Below, one piece after another: positions 1-9,626 of a stretch of 64,000 nt of DNA. The notes under the pieces were generated by a model. That model was given only the letters and a program-made list of their open reading frames with translations, had not been told where the DNA came from and searched no databases. This DNA comes from Lepiota brunneoincarnata (lineage: Eukaryota; Basidiomycota; Agaricomycetes; Agaricales; Agaricaceae). The stretch is taken from the NCBI GenBank assembly GCA_023014365.1, contig JAEBUN010000001.1, forward strand, positions 2,666,001 through 2,730,000, read 5' to 3'. Position 1 is the first letter of the stretch. Each line of letters begins with the position of its first letter. Made by a program: the position numbers and the translations under genes.

Positions 1-401
1 TAGCCTCGATGATAGTTATCTTAAGCTATGAAAAGCAAGATCAGATAATTATTCCCTCGAGACAGCGAGGAAAAAGGCGAACATCAGGCCTACTGGTGCC
101 CAGTTGGTAGGCGCAGCTCAATCCGGCACTCCCTGCCCCAATGATGACAACATCTGAGATAGCGCGCTCGTACATCATGTTGAAGTACCTGAGAGCGGAT
201 GAACAGCAAGCTCAGGCATCAGACGCTCCAGGCGTACCTCTTGATCATGGCGCGAGTTACTTCGGCTTCGGTGATGGGTGCAAACTTGTAATCACCCTCA
301 TAATTTTCTTGCATATCGCCCTTCTGCAGAGGGATCGCTGCTAGCTGCTGCTTTTGTTGCAGGATTGGGTTAGGTGTTTCAGTAGTAGCTACGGGAGGCA
401 T
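1..401 (-). CDS. THI4: Thiamine thiazole synthase, 5' part (runs off left edge)
   Basis: THI4 makes the thiazole half of thiamine from NAD, glycine and an active-site cysteine sulfur. Exons read 238..401, 83..188 and 1..25 on the minus strand; introns 189..237 (49 bp) and 26..82 (57 bp) are GT-AG and keep frame. The translation has the family N-terminus (a 'KFAPI' segment, then 'RAM.KRYF'), followed by '[14 protein letters not shown]', the Rossmann dinucleotide-binding loop, and '[11 protein letters not shown]' for the second strand. About 98 residues are present. The rest, including the catalytic cysteine, lies beyond the window. The start is the first ATG ahead of this block. Fungal THI4 genes often carry a TPP riboswitch in a 5' intron; I searched the minus strand upstream for the CUGAGA-type core and did not find a convincing one. 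Confidence 0.93.
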
Positions 402-564
402 TATTGACGGGTCAGAGGCCTACAGGGCTGGAAGCAAGTGGCAGGTGCGGTAGGTTGACTCAGACTTGTCGAAGAACCTCGGTTCTTATATCCTCGAAGC
501 CTTTCGGGGCCTATCCAGGGATTCAAAGATGAGATAAGACGAAGTTACTGGAACTGATGCAATC

Positions 565-1130
565 CATGATGTCTCGCTCCCGCAGCTGACCAAGGAGAAA
601 CCCGGAAGCTCATCCGCTGGGTGTGAGTTTACCCTTTTGCGAAACGGGCATTCTTCTTGGAAGTTCTTTTCCCGTGGCTTGTGGGTACTGACTGGTTCAG
701 CGATGCAAATCCGGGCAGCCGAGAGGGATAGGTATCGAAGGTTGTGGTGCTCCGAACAATGTTTCCCTTTATATTTTGAGCCTAGGAAAAGGTGGCCGCG
801 TAAAATGGAAGGAAAGGTATGAAGCCTTCTTCCCCCTTGTAATTTTCAGCGAGGCCGTATCTGCCGGCCAAAAATTATTGTCGAAGCCTGAATACTGTGC
901 CGATGTTCACGTGTTCGTGATCCCGAGCCCGATATCTCCAGTGATTATTTATACCTCGTTTACGCACGTTTGGGTGGTAAAACTGAATCCGACCTTCGAC
1001 CAGACAGTAAAGCAAGCCTTAAGGCAGGATGGAGGTCATGCACCTTGGACAGGACGGCCCCTTCCCACTTTCAGGTACTAGGAGATGTACTGATTTGGTA
1101 TCCGGCAAAACGTTGCTTGGGCTGTGGTCA
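565..1130 (+). repeat. Diverged direct repeat, copy 1 (upstream of THI4)
   Basis: This stretch aligns by eye, in the same orientation, with about 3175..3640. Shared landmarks in the same order are 'aatccatgatgtctcg', 'tgagtttaccc', 'ttttgagcctagga', 'tgtgccgatgt', 'cagtgattatt', 'ttcggtatc' or 'ttggtatcc', and 'aaaac'. It starts about 160 bp upstream of the THI4 start codon, so it includes sequence that should belong to the THI4 promoter or 5' UTR. No open frame is conserved between the copies, so I read it as duplicated non-coding sequence rather than a gene family. Confidence 0.7.
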
Positions 1131-1520
1131 GGGATTGACGGTAGGTGACGTTGATGTTGGTATCGGTGTTGGTGTCGGCTGCGACGGTTTTTGATAACTC
1201 ATTTGACCATGTCTTAGTTCGAAACACTCACATTGTTTAGCCTTTGAATGGCTAACGCGGACCCCAAGTGTGCCGACTTTCCCACGTCTTTCTACCACCA
1301 CCTACAGGGACAGCTTCGAGCGAAACTTCCGAAGTACATGGCGATGATACTATACACTCTCAAATACCAATACTGGGGATCCGATACTTGTACTCCAGCA
1401 GCGCGGTCAACTGATGGACAAAAAGTACGAGGGGCTCTCCATCCCATCCCGGTGGCTATTATACTAGTGGTGTTTCTCGATCCGACGACTTTGTCTCCCT
1501 CCCCCCTGTCCCACCCAACC

Positions 1521-2690
1521 ATGGCAGATCCGATTGAAATAATTTTCTGGGTTGAAGCCATGGTCCTTGTATGTTCTGCGGCTGTCATCTGGGTCTGCAT
1601 TGGAATTGGCTTCGCCATCTACTGGAATTGCGTGCAGCTGATGATCAACGATTTTCGCAAAGGGGATTAGCGCAGACAGACTATCTTTCACTTATCCACC
1701 GTTCACTGATTGTCTTATGTGTATCTATCACCTTTGCCACTGATGTTCAGTGGATCGTTTTGGGGTACATTTACCACGGCGACACAGCTCGGCGTCCCCT
1801 CGTGTATATATTCACTGCCAGCCGTCCACTGGCTTTCGAAATCCTGAATGACATTTCCCCTATTGCTCTTGGGATTCTGACCAGAGCAATGCAGGTTACG
1901 ATTTTGCTTGCGCATGGTGTTTAATGGCATTTAGTGACTGTGTTGTCTAGTAGATATGGCGCATCTGGATCATCTGGACGGCAGTCGCGCTACGCAATTA
2001 TCGCTGTGCTAATCCCACTCTTGATCTTTTTGGCGGGATGGGTGAGCTTGGTGAACTTTGGACCCCGATCTTATGCAGTGGATTTTTTTCAGGACTCGAT
2101 ATATACTATATACTATAGTATAGTCGAGGACCTCCGCATACTTGCTCACTCAGATGTCATTGCTCGGGGAACTCCCATTCTCGCACTTGATGCTGCCTTT
2201 ACTGCCTTCGTCTCCCTACTGGTCGTTAGCCATCTGATGTTTGTCCGCTAGCGAGTTGTTCGACTCGTTGGCAAGGTACCATCCGCCTAGTCTCTCAGCG
2301 TTTCCCAGAATTGAGACGAGTGGCTTTTTTGTAGGAAATATCTCGGAAACCTCCAGTCAATACACAAGGTCTTGCAGCTGTGTTTATCGAGTCATATACT
2401 CTGCTAGCTGCATGTTCCTTTGCATACGCAACTGCATTCGCTACGGACACCTTCGAGAGGCCTGCTTCCTTCTTGTTTAATGCAACCAACCACCAGGTCG
2501 GGGTATGTCGTAAATTATCCAGCGAATAATCGCTGATAGGATGCAGCGTTCTAATCTGTTCATTTTGTTTCTTGTCCAGATGATAGGTTTTCTTCTTGTT
2601 GTCTGTCGAGTGCTATCAAGGCGGGCGTGGAATAGGAGGACTGAACGTCGAATTGAGCAGTTTGGGGTGGGATCACGAGAGTCGGGCTGA
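1521..2690 (+). pseudogene. Decayed 7TM-like membrane protein gene
   Basis: Hydrophobic segments lie in the order expected of the seven-helix membrane proteins common in agaricomycetes. The pieces are an N-terminal helix after ATG 1521, GT-AG intron 1632..1675, further helices to about 1895, a helix block 1934..2248, a basic segment 'RVVRLVGK', intron 2276..2334, a last helix block 2335..2496, intron 2497..2579, and a basic tail ending at TGA 2688..2690. Splice phases fit for all three introns named. Two defects stand out. A TAG at 2249..2251 interrupts the frame exactly where the basic loop continues. Between about 1895 and 1934 I found no splice choice that joins the frames. Function is unknown. 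It could be functional if a base was misread or an intron missed, but two breaks favour a pseudogene. Confidence 0.5.
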
Positions 2691-3174
2691 GAATGATAGA
2701 GGCTCTGGCAACAATGATATACGAACTTCTCAGGCTTTGAGATGTAGCGTTATCGCGGGTGTTCTACCTGGCACTAGTTCAATCGTGTGGATAGGTAAGA
2801 ATGAAATGTATATAACATTACCACTACTCAGCAGGATCACTCGTATCACACGGATGGATGGGACGGGCCCATGGTGGAGGGTACTGGGCAGCACTTACAG
2901 GATCGGTTGCAAGATGCGAGGTTCCTTCGGCTGGAGCGTACATCTGTGTGTTATCCATGGACGCAGGGAGAGTCTGGATAGCGGGTTATACGGGCGTGTG
3001 GTAAGGAGGTTGAGCGGCAGCTTAGTGCACTGCGGTGGGACTACGAAGAGAGAAATGGGGACAGCGTTGATGAATACCGATGATAAGACGTCTTAAGCTC
3101 CGAGATTTAGAAACCCCATTACCCAGGTCTCCCTGCCTAGTCTCCCTATTCAAGCCAACGCTATCTCTCCGGAT

Positions 3175-3640
3175 ATGGATGTAATCCACGATGTCTCGTT
3201 ACTGTGGCTGACCAAGAAGAAATACAGAAGTTCGTCCGCTGGCCTGTATGAGTTTACCCCCTGCGAGACAGACTTTGTTCTTAGGAGTCTTATTCGTTTT
3301 CTCCATATTTTTGAGCCTAGGAACCGGTAGCTGGATGAAGCGGAAGGAAGGGAATAGGTCTCTCTTTCTCCTGTAAATTTCAGCGGGGCTACAATATCCC
3401 GGGAATTATCGTAGAGGCTTGCATGCTGTGCCGATGTATGCCTTCATCGCCAGTGATTATTATTTCAAATGCATGTTTGAAGCCAATGATGGCAAGACTG
3501 GTGAAATTGGACTTGACCTTCGAACATATCGTTCATGCACAGAGGACGTTGTGGGGGCCTCGTAGAGAAGTGAGCCCCTTCACACCCTTAGACAAACACC
3601 GATTCGGTATCAAGTAAAACATTACCCGAGTGACGACAAG
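3175..3640 (+). repeat. Diverged direct repeat, copy 2
   Basis: Second copy of the element at 565..1130, same strand. Together the copies bracket the decayed 7TM-like gene. No THI4 coding sequence lies next to this copy, so only the upstream sequence appears to be shared. Confidence 0.65.
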
Positions 3641-4350
3641 CAGCAACTCGTGCCGCTCAGCCATTATTTCTAAATCATAGATCCATTATCAAATTGTTGA
3701 ACTCCAAAGGCTTGGCGCATTGAGATCCCCCGCTGTAACAATGGGATGGGTGTCCTGGGAAATCTCCAATTTGCAATCGTGGGGGAATATCATGGTCTTC
3801 CCACCTTCGCGGGATTACTTATTATCGCAGGAATGGAGCAATGATGGTATAACGAAATGGAATGCCGGAACTTGTGGCAAGAGGTCGAACAGTTGGTTCC
3901 CCTGTCTCATGGTTGGGCGGCGTGCCAACATGGGGGCGGAGGAGCGGTGAGGTATCAGGATCTGGGTGCCGTTCGAACTCGTACCTGGGTAGCATCGGGT
4001 GCTCTCGATGGTCTCCAGCTGGGAACATGTTACACGGTGTCGTTAGCAGTCGGTGTCAGATTGGATTCAGCTCGGCTAGGTTATAGAGGAAGGGTGCTTG
4101 GCCTCGAGCGACTGTATTGACAGAGGTCTCGCATAGCCGTTCCAAGCGAGAAGTGATACCAATCCACGAATCAGATCACGCCTATTCATGACCTCTCACA
4201 TAAGGACGTAACAGTAGGCGCTAACCTCTATCAACGCTTCCAGTTATATTCGGCTCTGTGGGCATCTTTCGGACGAAAAGGCTTCCTAGAAAGTCCCCCC
4301 GCCCTTTACCAGCGCTCTACTCCTTCACAACGGCCGCCAACACGTTCGTC
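3641..4350. other. Intergenic, no supported gene
   Basis: The open frames here are short, overlap on both strands and lack splice-joined partners. I see nothing beyond the presumed ARO7 promoter and 5' UTR at the right end. Confidence 0.5.
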
Positions 4351-5532
4351 ATGTCCCAGAACTTTATGACCGGAGACCCACTGTCGCTCGACCGCATCCG
4401 GTCTGTGTTGACAAGACTCGAAGAGACAATCATCTTCTCTCTTATCGAGCGTGCGCAATTCGCGCACAATCCAAGAATGTACCAACGAGGTGTATTCAAA
4501 GAGCTCGTAAAGTTGGGATTCGATTGTAGTTGGCTTGGAATGGTTCCTGAGAGAGATAGAGGCCTTCCACGGTACGCCTTTCCGGGTCCTGTCCCAGAGT
4601 ATCGGCGCCCTGACCGCAACCCCATCATAGCTAAGGCGCGTAGGTACACCAGGTTCGTCGATAACTTCCAACCTTCGTTGGCCCTTCGACCTGCTAAATG
4701 TATACCGGAGATAGCCCTGACGAATACCCCTTTACACCTGAATCTGAGCTCCCCAAACCTGTCCTTCCACCCCTCTGCTTCCCAGAGATCCTCTACCCTA
4801 ACAAAGTCAATGCGAACCCCTCAATTCTCTCCTTCTATACCCGTGCAATCGTCCCCCGAATAACCCGCCGGGCGACGTTGGCGCTTGCGGCCAAAAAGCG
4901 GGCCAGCGGGATTGTCGGTGATGAAGAATTCGAAGACGACGGCAACTACGGAAGCGCTGCGACGATTGACGTCGAGGTCCTACAAGCTATCAGTAAACGT
5001 GTACACTATGGCAAGTCCTTACCCCTTACCCCCCCCTTCATTTCCCACCTAGAAACTAAACTGATGGGATCTTTAATCTCTCCTGTCTCGCAGGCAAATT
5101 CGTTTCCGAATCCAAGTTCATTGATGACCCGGCCGCGTTCATCCCGCACATTCAAAGCCGCAATCGCGAGGCCTTGGAGGCCCTCATAACAAAACCCGAG
5201 GTCGAGAGGAAGCTTCTCATACGATTGCAAAAGAAGGTGGAAACCTATTCCCAGGATATTGCCGTAGATGACACCCCATCTATGAAGAGTGGTGTTGATG
5301 GCGTAAAATTGAATGGATTAGGGAAGATAGATATTGATGGCGTCGTGGATCTGTACGAGAGTTACATTATCCCTTTGACGAGGGAGGTAGAGGCAAGTTT
5401 GTCTTTAGTACGTATATTGGTCTCGGAGTTGATGTTTTTTTTTTTTTTTGGCTCTAGGTGGAATATCTTCTCCACCGCTTGGATGATATGTCTGAGGAAG
5501 ACATCGAGAGGTTAAGGAAGAAGGAATGCTGA
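4351..5532 (+). CDS. ARO7: Chorismate mutase, with apparent +1 frameshift
   Basis: Converts chorismate to prephenate, the branch step to phenylalanine and tyrosine. Exons: 4351..4571, 4631..4652 (22 nt), 4715..5010, 5094..5392, 5458..5532. The protein has '[15 protein letters not shown]', '[14 protein letters not shown]', 'FKEL', '[10 protein letters not shown]', the '[19 protein letters not shown]' block and the C-terminal 'REVEVEYLL', as in yeast Aro7. Without correction the exons sum to 913 nt, one base over a multiple of three. The excess maps to 4537..4538: 'SWL' is read in one frame and '[11 protein letters not shown]' in the next. Introns 5011..5093 and 5393..5457 both begin GCAAGT and end AG. 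ATG 4351 was chosen because it directly precedes the conserved core. Frameshift apart, about 303 residues, normal for the family. In an essential gene a sequencing or assembly error is the simplest explanation. Confidence 0.9.
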
Positions 5533-5985
5533 ACTACGTTACTACGCGCTCTGATTCCTATCTTGTCGTGCCCCTATCATTTATCTTCTGTCATCTGTCG
5601 TTCGATATACTCAGGACCCGTCTTCTGTTTCATTCACCTTTCCTGACAGTAGAAAAAAAAATCTGTAAATCGTGTTTTTGTTCTGGTACAAGAACACCAG
5701 TATGCAATTCACATATAATAGACTAAGGAGTGCGATCCACGTCCTCGCGGAGGAGGGTGACAGGTAGATAATCCAAAAGAATAGACGTTGCTTGTGGGAA
5801 TAGGTATGTAACGAATGGGAGCAAGCAAAACAGATGATATCCAAAACGGAAGTATGTGTAAAACGTATTGGCACAACACACGAGAATAAGCGGGTATGGG
5901 ACGGTCTAGGCCGAATAGAACGGATACAAACGAATAATGTTAGATCCAACGGAGATGAGAGCATAAACATATGATGTTGGTTGTA

Positions 5986-8471
5986 TTAGAGTCCTAGGTC
6001 TAAAGGACGAGGTTTCAGAATATGTGCACGAACACAAAGCGTTTGCGTACCTTCCAACAACCGATTCCTTTCCTCTTCAGATATATGCTGTGTCGCACGT
6101 CTTGCAAGTAATTTCTCGGTCCTATACTTTTCGTACAACACTTCTCGGGTATGTACTTTCAGCACCTGGAGTTCCGAATCAGGTTTATGTACCTGTCCCT
6201 TCCCGACAACACATCAACACAAGCTTACCTTTAAGTGTGTGGACAAAATTGCAGTCCTCAGAGCGGCGAAATCACAGTGTTTGGGGTCAAGCACATCAAC
6301 AGTTCCCCACCTAAACTTGCGGGTAAACACCCCCTTCAGGTCATCTGGTGGTCCCTGAAGGTAGGGTGGAGCTAGTTTTGTCGATGCAGCGGCACTGTGA
6401 ATCGAGGCAGGTGTGGTTGGAGGCAAAGCACTTTCCGCCGCCGAGGGGCTGCCGTGACCATCTTCCGACGAGACAGAAAGCTGCTGAGCAACAGCAACAA
6501 CCGCACCGGCGGCCGTGGGTGTGGCAGGGGTATCCAAAATGGACGCGGGCTTCTGGCGTTTGCGACGCTTCTTAGTCTCAGGGGTAATCAACGCGAAGGG
6601 TAAAAAGGAGCTGATATCATCCTTTGCGATGAGATGCGCCGAGAAACGGACGTTGGCGACGCTTTCGCGGTCGGTAGCATCTGGAGTCATCGGTCGCCTT
6701 TCGTCTTCTGCTACCCTCGAAAGGTCGCGGCGGGAGCGTGAACGCGAGAGGTTACGGTGCCTAGAAGGACGAAGTTTAATGACAGGCCGAGAAGGCCTTT
6801 CCTCCTCTTCCTCCTCTTCTTGCTCGTTATCAGTAGCAACAGGAGGAGCATTATCGGTGACCTCAATGTGTCCGTTCGTCGAGCTATTGTCGGTTCCATT
6901 GGCGGGCTTGGCCGTCTTTGTGGGCGTTTTGGAGCCAGCTGAAGGAGTCTTACCGATTGGCCCAAACACCCCAAAGTCTATTCCGGCATCGGCCAGTCCC
7001 TTCCGCACTGAGGTGTAATAATCAACATTCAGGCTCAGTTTCAAAAAAGCTTCAAGGAGCATACCAGCTTCTTTTATAGCTTGCAATTTTTCATCCGTCA
7101 GCGAATCGGCATGAGCAATAACAGGAAGAACATTCGATCGGCTTGAAATTCGACGCATGACTTTGATTTCTGCTGGGGTCATCGTCAAAGGGCTATCGGT
7201 CTCGTCCGTGTCTTCGTCGGATTCGTCCCCGGAAGACGTGTCCGGGACGAGCTCGGGAGGATGGGATTGGGAGATAGTCGTGTCTGAACGCGTCTTGGGT
7301 GGTCCATTGGGAAAAGAACCAGATGCACGTCTAGCTTCTGCTGTCATGATGGATGCTGGGTCGATCATGTAAATACAGCTGGATGGAGGGGTGAGCGCAG
7401 AGTATATTCCCAGACTTGGGCAGTACTCACAGGTGAATGTGTTGGTCACCCTTCTGTTGACGGACCACCTTGGATTCCTACATAGCATGCTCGGCGGGTC
7501 TGTTGTTTCTGGAGTTTCAACGCATATACTTACCTCATTCATAGTATCTGCATACTGAGCATCCACATGCTTCAGGACGGCATTAACCTGCCTCTCCAGC
7601 TTCAGCTCCCTTCCCTCTTGGAAATCCAACCCAGGTGTGTCAATGACCGATAACAGGATCCTATCAAACCTAGATTCGCAAATTTCGATGCAAGCGGCGT
7701 GGATGGTATTTGTTGACTTGACAGAATCCTTCAAAAATTTGGTCAAGGCCACCCGTTGATCGTCAGTCGCAGTTGGAGAAATTTCTGCCGTCTCGAGCAA
7801 TAAGCGGAGGAGCGAAGATTTCCCAGTGCCTTTACTCCCAACGACCTGATGATTCGAGGCTCAGCAGCTATCTCCAAATATCTCCTGAACAAGATTCTCA
7901 CCATGATATTAAACGTTGGCGGCACTCTCACCCTCCTCTGGTTTAGCCTTCCAGCTCCAGTATAACCGCTCTTACCCCTCCTTTCGTACTTCTTCTTCCT
8001 CATTTCATCCAGCGCTTCAGGTGGAGTCGCCAGCGCCATGTAGAAGTGCGATATGGGTGCCTTGTTCCCGTCTTCCTTCACAGCTGCCGCTACCTCTCCT
8101 GCAGAAGAAGCAAAACCAGGCGTTGGTACGGCAATCCTCGAAGAAGAGTCGGGGTAGCGATGAAATGGTTTATGGAACATAACAGGCTCTCCACCATCTG
8201 TAAAAGAGATTCGGACTGCACCTTGCTTGGGTCTGACGCTTACACCACTGGGTCTCCCTTTCCTCTCACCACCTGCGGAAGGGTCGTTGTCCTCAATAAC
8301 AGAGGCGACGTCGTCTTCTTCCACTTCTTGCTGCCGTATCGCCTCTATGTCTACCAGATCCTCAGGCCAGGGAATGCCCTGGACCGAGTTTTTCAGATCT
8401 GGGAGAGAGGGCGAAGCACGGATCGGAGGTGGTTCTTCGGGTTTCTTGGGTTTGCGTCTGAAGGAGAACAT
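5986..8471 (-). CDS. Atypical septin-family GTPase with large disordered insert
   Basis: Predicted 752-residue protein; exons 7902..8471, 7534..7845, 7431..7477, 6229..7378, 5986..6165 sum to 2259 nt, in frame. After a disordered basic N-terminus of about 190 residues come the P-loop 'VVGSKGTGKSS', the G3 motif 'DTPGLDF', a 'CIYMIDP' strand, a G4-like 'AHAD' and the septin unique element 'RWGTVDVLDPKHCDFAALR'. Between G4 and the unique element lies an insert of roughly 200 residues rich in Ser, Thr, Asp, Glu and Arg, not seen in core septins. Septins polymerise into filaments at septa and the cortex; whether this divergent member does so is unknown. The intron phases near 'H-L-C-I' match those of the septin-like gene at 9627..13209, so the two are paralogues. 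The last exon may hold a further 51-bp in-frame intron, so the extreme C-terminus is uncertain. Confidence 0.87.
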
Positions 8472-9626
8472 CTTATTGGCCGTGTTGGTTCTTCAGTCAA
8501 GATAGCAGCGAGAGGGGGGGGGATGAAGTCGAGAGAAGGACGCGCGCGGCACGCGTGTTGGTGATATACAAAGAGTGGTGGTATACGGAGAACAAAAAGT
8601 AGACAAACTGGGTCCTGGGAGTAAGAGCGCAGGTACAGTGGGCCAGGGAAATAGATGTGGAAAAAAGGCGCGCGAGTGGATGAAGTGAAAAAAGAGCGTT
8701 TTCGGTTTAGTCGGTTTACTCCTGGTCGTTATGCACCGTGTCAACCGAAAGCGTGGGTCCGCTAACTGAATTAAGACTTACTCGATATCCGGAATTGGTC
8801 CAGAATCGATATATAGGAACTAAGAAACAAGCTACAGGCACTGGGTTCCGGGCTAGCAATCAAAATCTGGTCGAGAGTGGGAGCAGACAAGGCAATGGTA
8901 TCAAGACGAAGAGACCCAGAGAGAGTGACAAACGGCCGTCAACCCGTCAGGAACCAAGTACCCGAAAAAGGTCAAAAACATCCGATTAGTACCACGCCCG
9001 TGTTTTTTCAGCTTCTATGTGCAGTTATTGCTCAGTACTCAGTACTCGACAGAAGAGGGGCAACAAAAAAAGGGGGATAGAGGTGAAAAAAAGGGGGAAT
9101 CTCTTTCAAATACAGTTACAGTCCATTGCCGCATTGCACAGGAGAAGTAGAGGGAGGTGAAGGAGATGGGAAGGTTACTTTAAGTGTATATCAACTATCT
9201 CAAAGCCCAATTTATACCAACAGAGAAAGGCGGTGAAAAAGAAATACAAGATAAAGGAGAGGGACTTTTATCGTGGAAACCAAGCGGGCATGTCGAGGCA
9301 GGAGATCTTCGACGACGTATTCTCTAAGGTAGAAAGATGAGCGGTCTGCAAAAACGGAATGTACCAGCGGAAGAAACGGGAGGCGAGTGTATGGAAGCGC
9401 GGGAAAGGGGGCAAGAAAAGGGGTAAAAGCATAAAGGATATTCTACAGTTTTTTTGGAAAGGGGAGGCAGTGGGTGGAGATCAGCAGCATCGCACCAACA
9501 AACAACAAACGACGTGGATGGTAAACTAACACCACAAGGGTAGGAGAGAAAATAACATGGTAAAAAGCGCAACTGCGCACGGTGCGCAAACAACGCCTCG
9601 ACAGGGTGGAAAGAGAGATCAAGTCT
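8472..9626. other. Intergenic: septin upstream region and 3' region of the fusion gene
   Basis: About 1.15 kb between two minus-strand genes. It should hold the promoter and 5' UTR of the downstream septin (right after 8472) and the 3' UTR of the upstream gene. The sequence has purine-rich A/G tracts around 9060..9450. I see no splice-joined coding sequence on either strand. Confidence 0.5.

Noticed and set aside
402..640. TPP riboswitch upstream of THI4
   Set aside because: On the minus strand I looked for the CUGAGA and the second pyrimidine-binding core in order; only isolated partial matches such as 'gtctgagtc' occur, without the paired helices.
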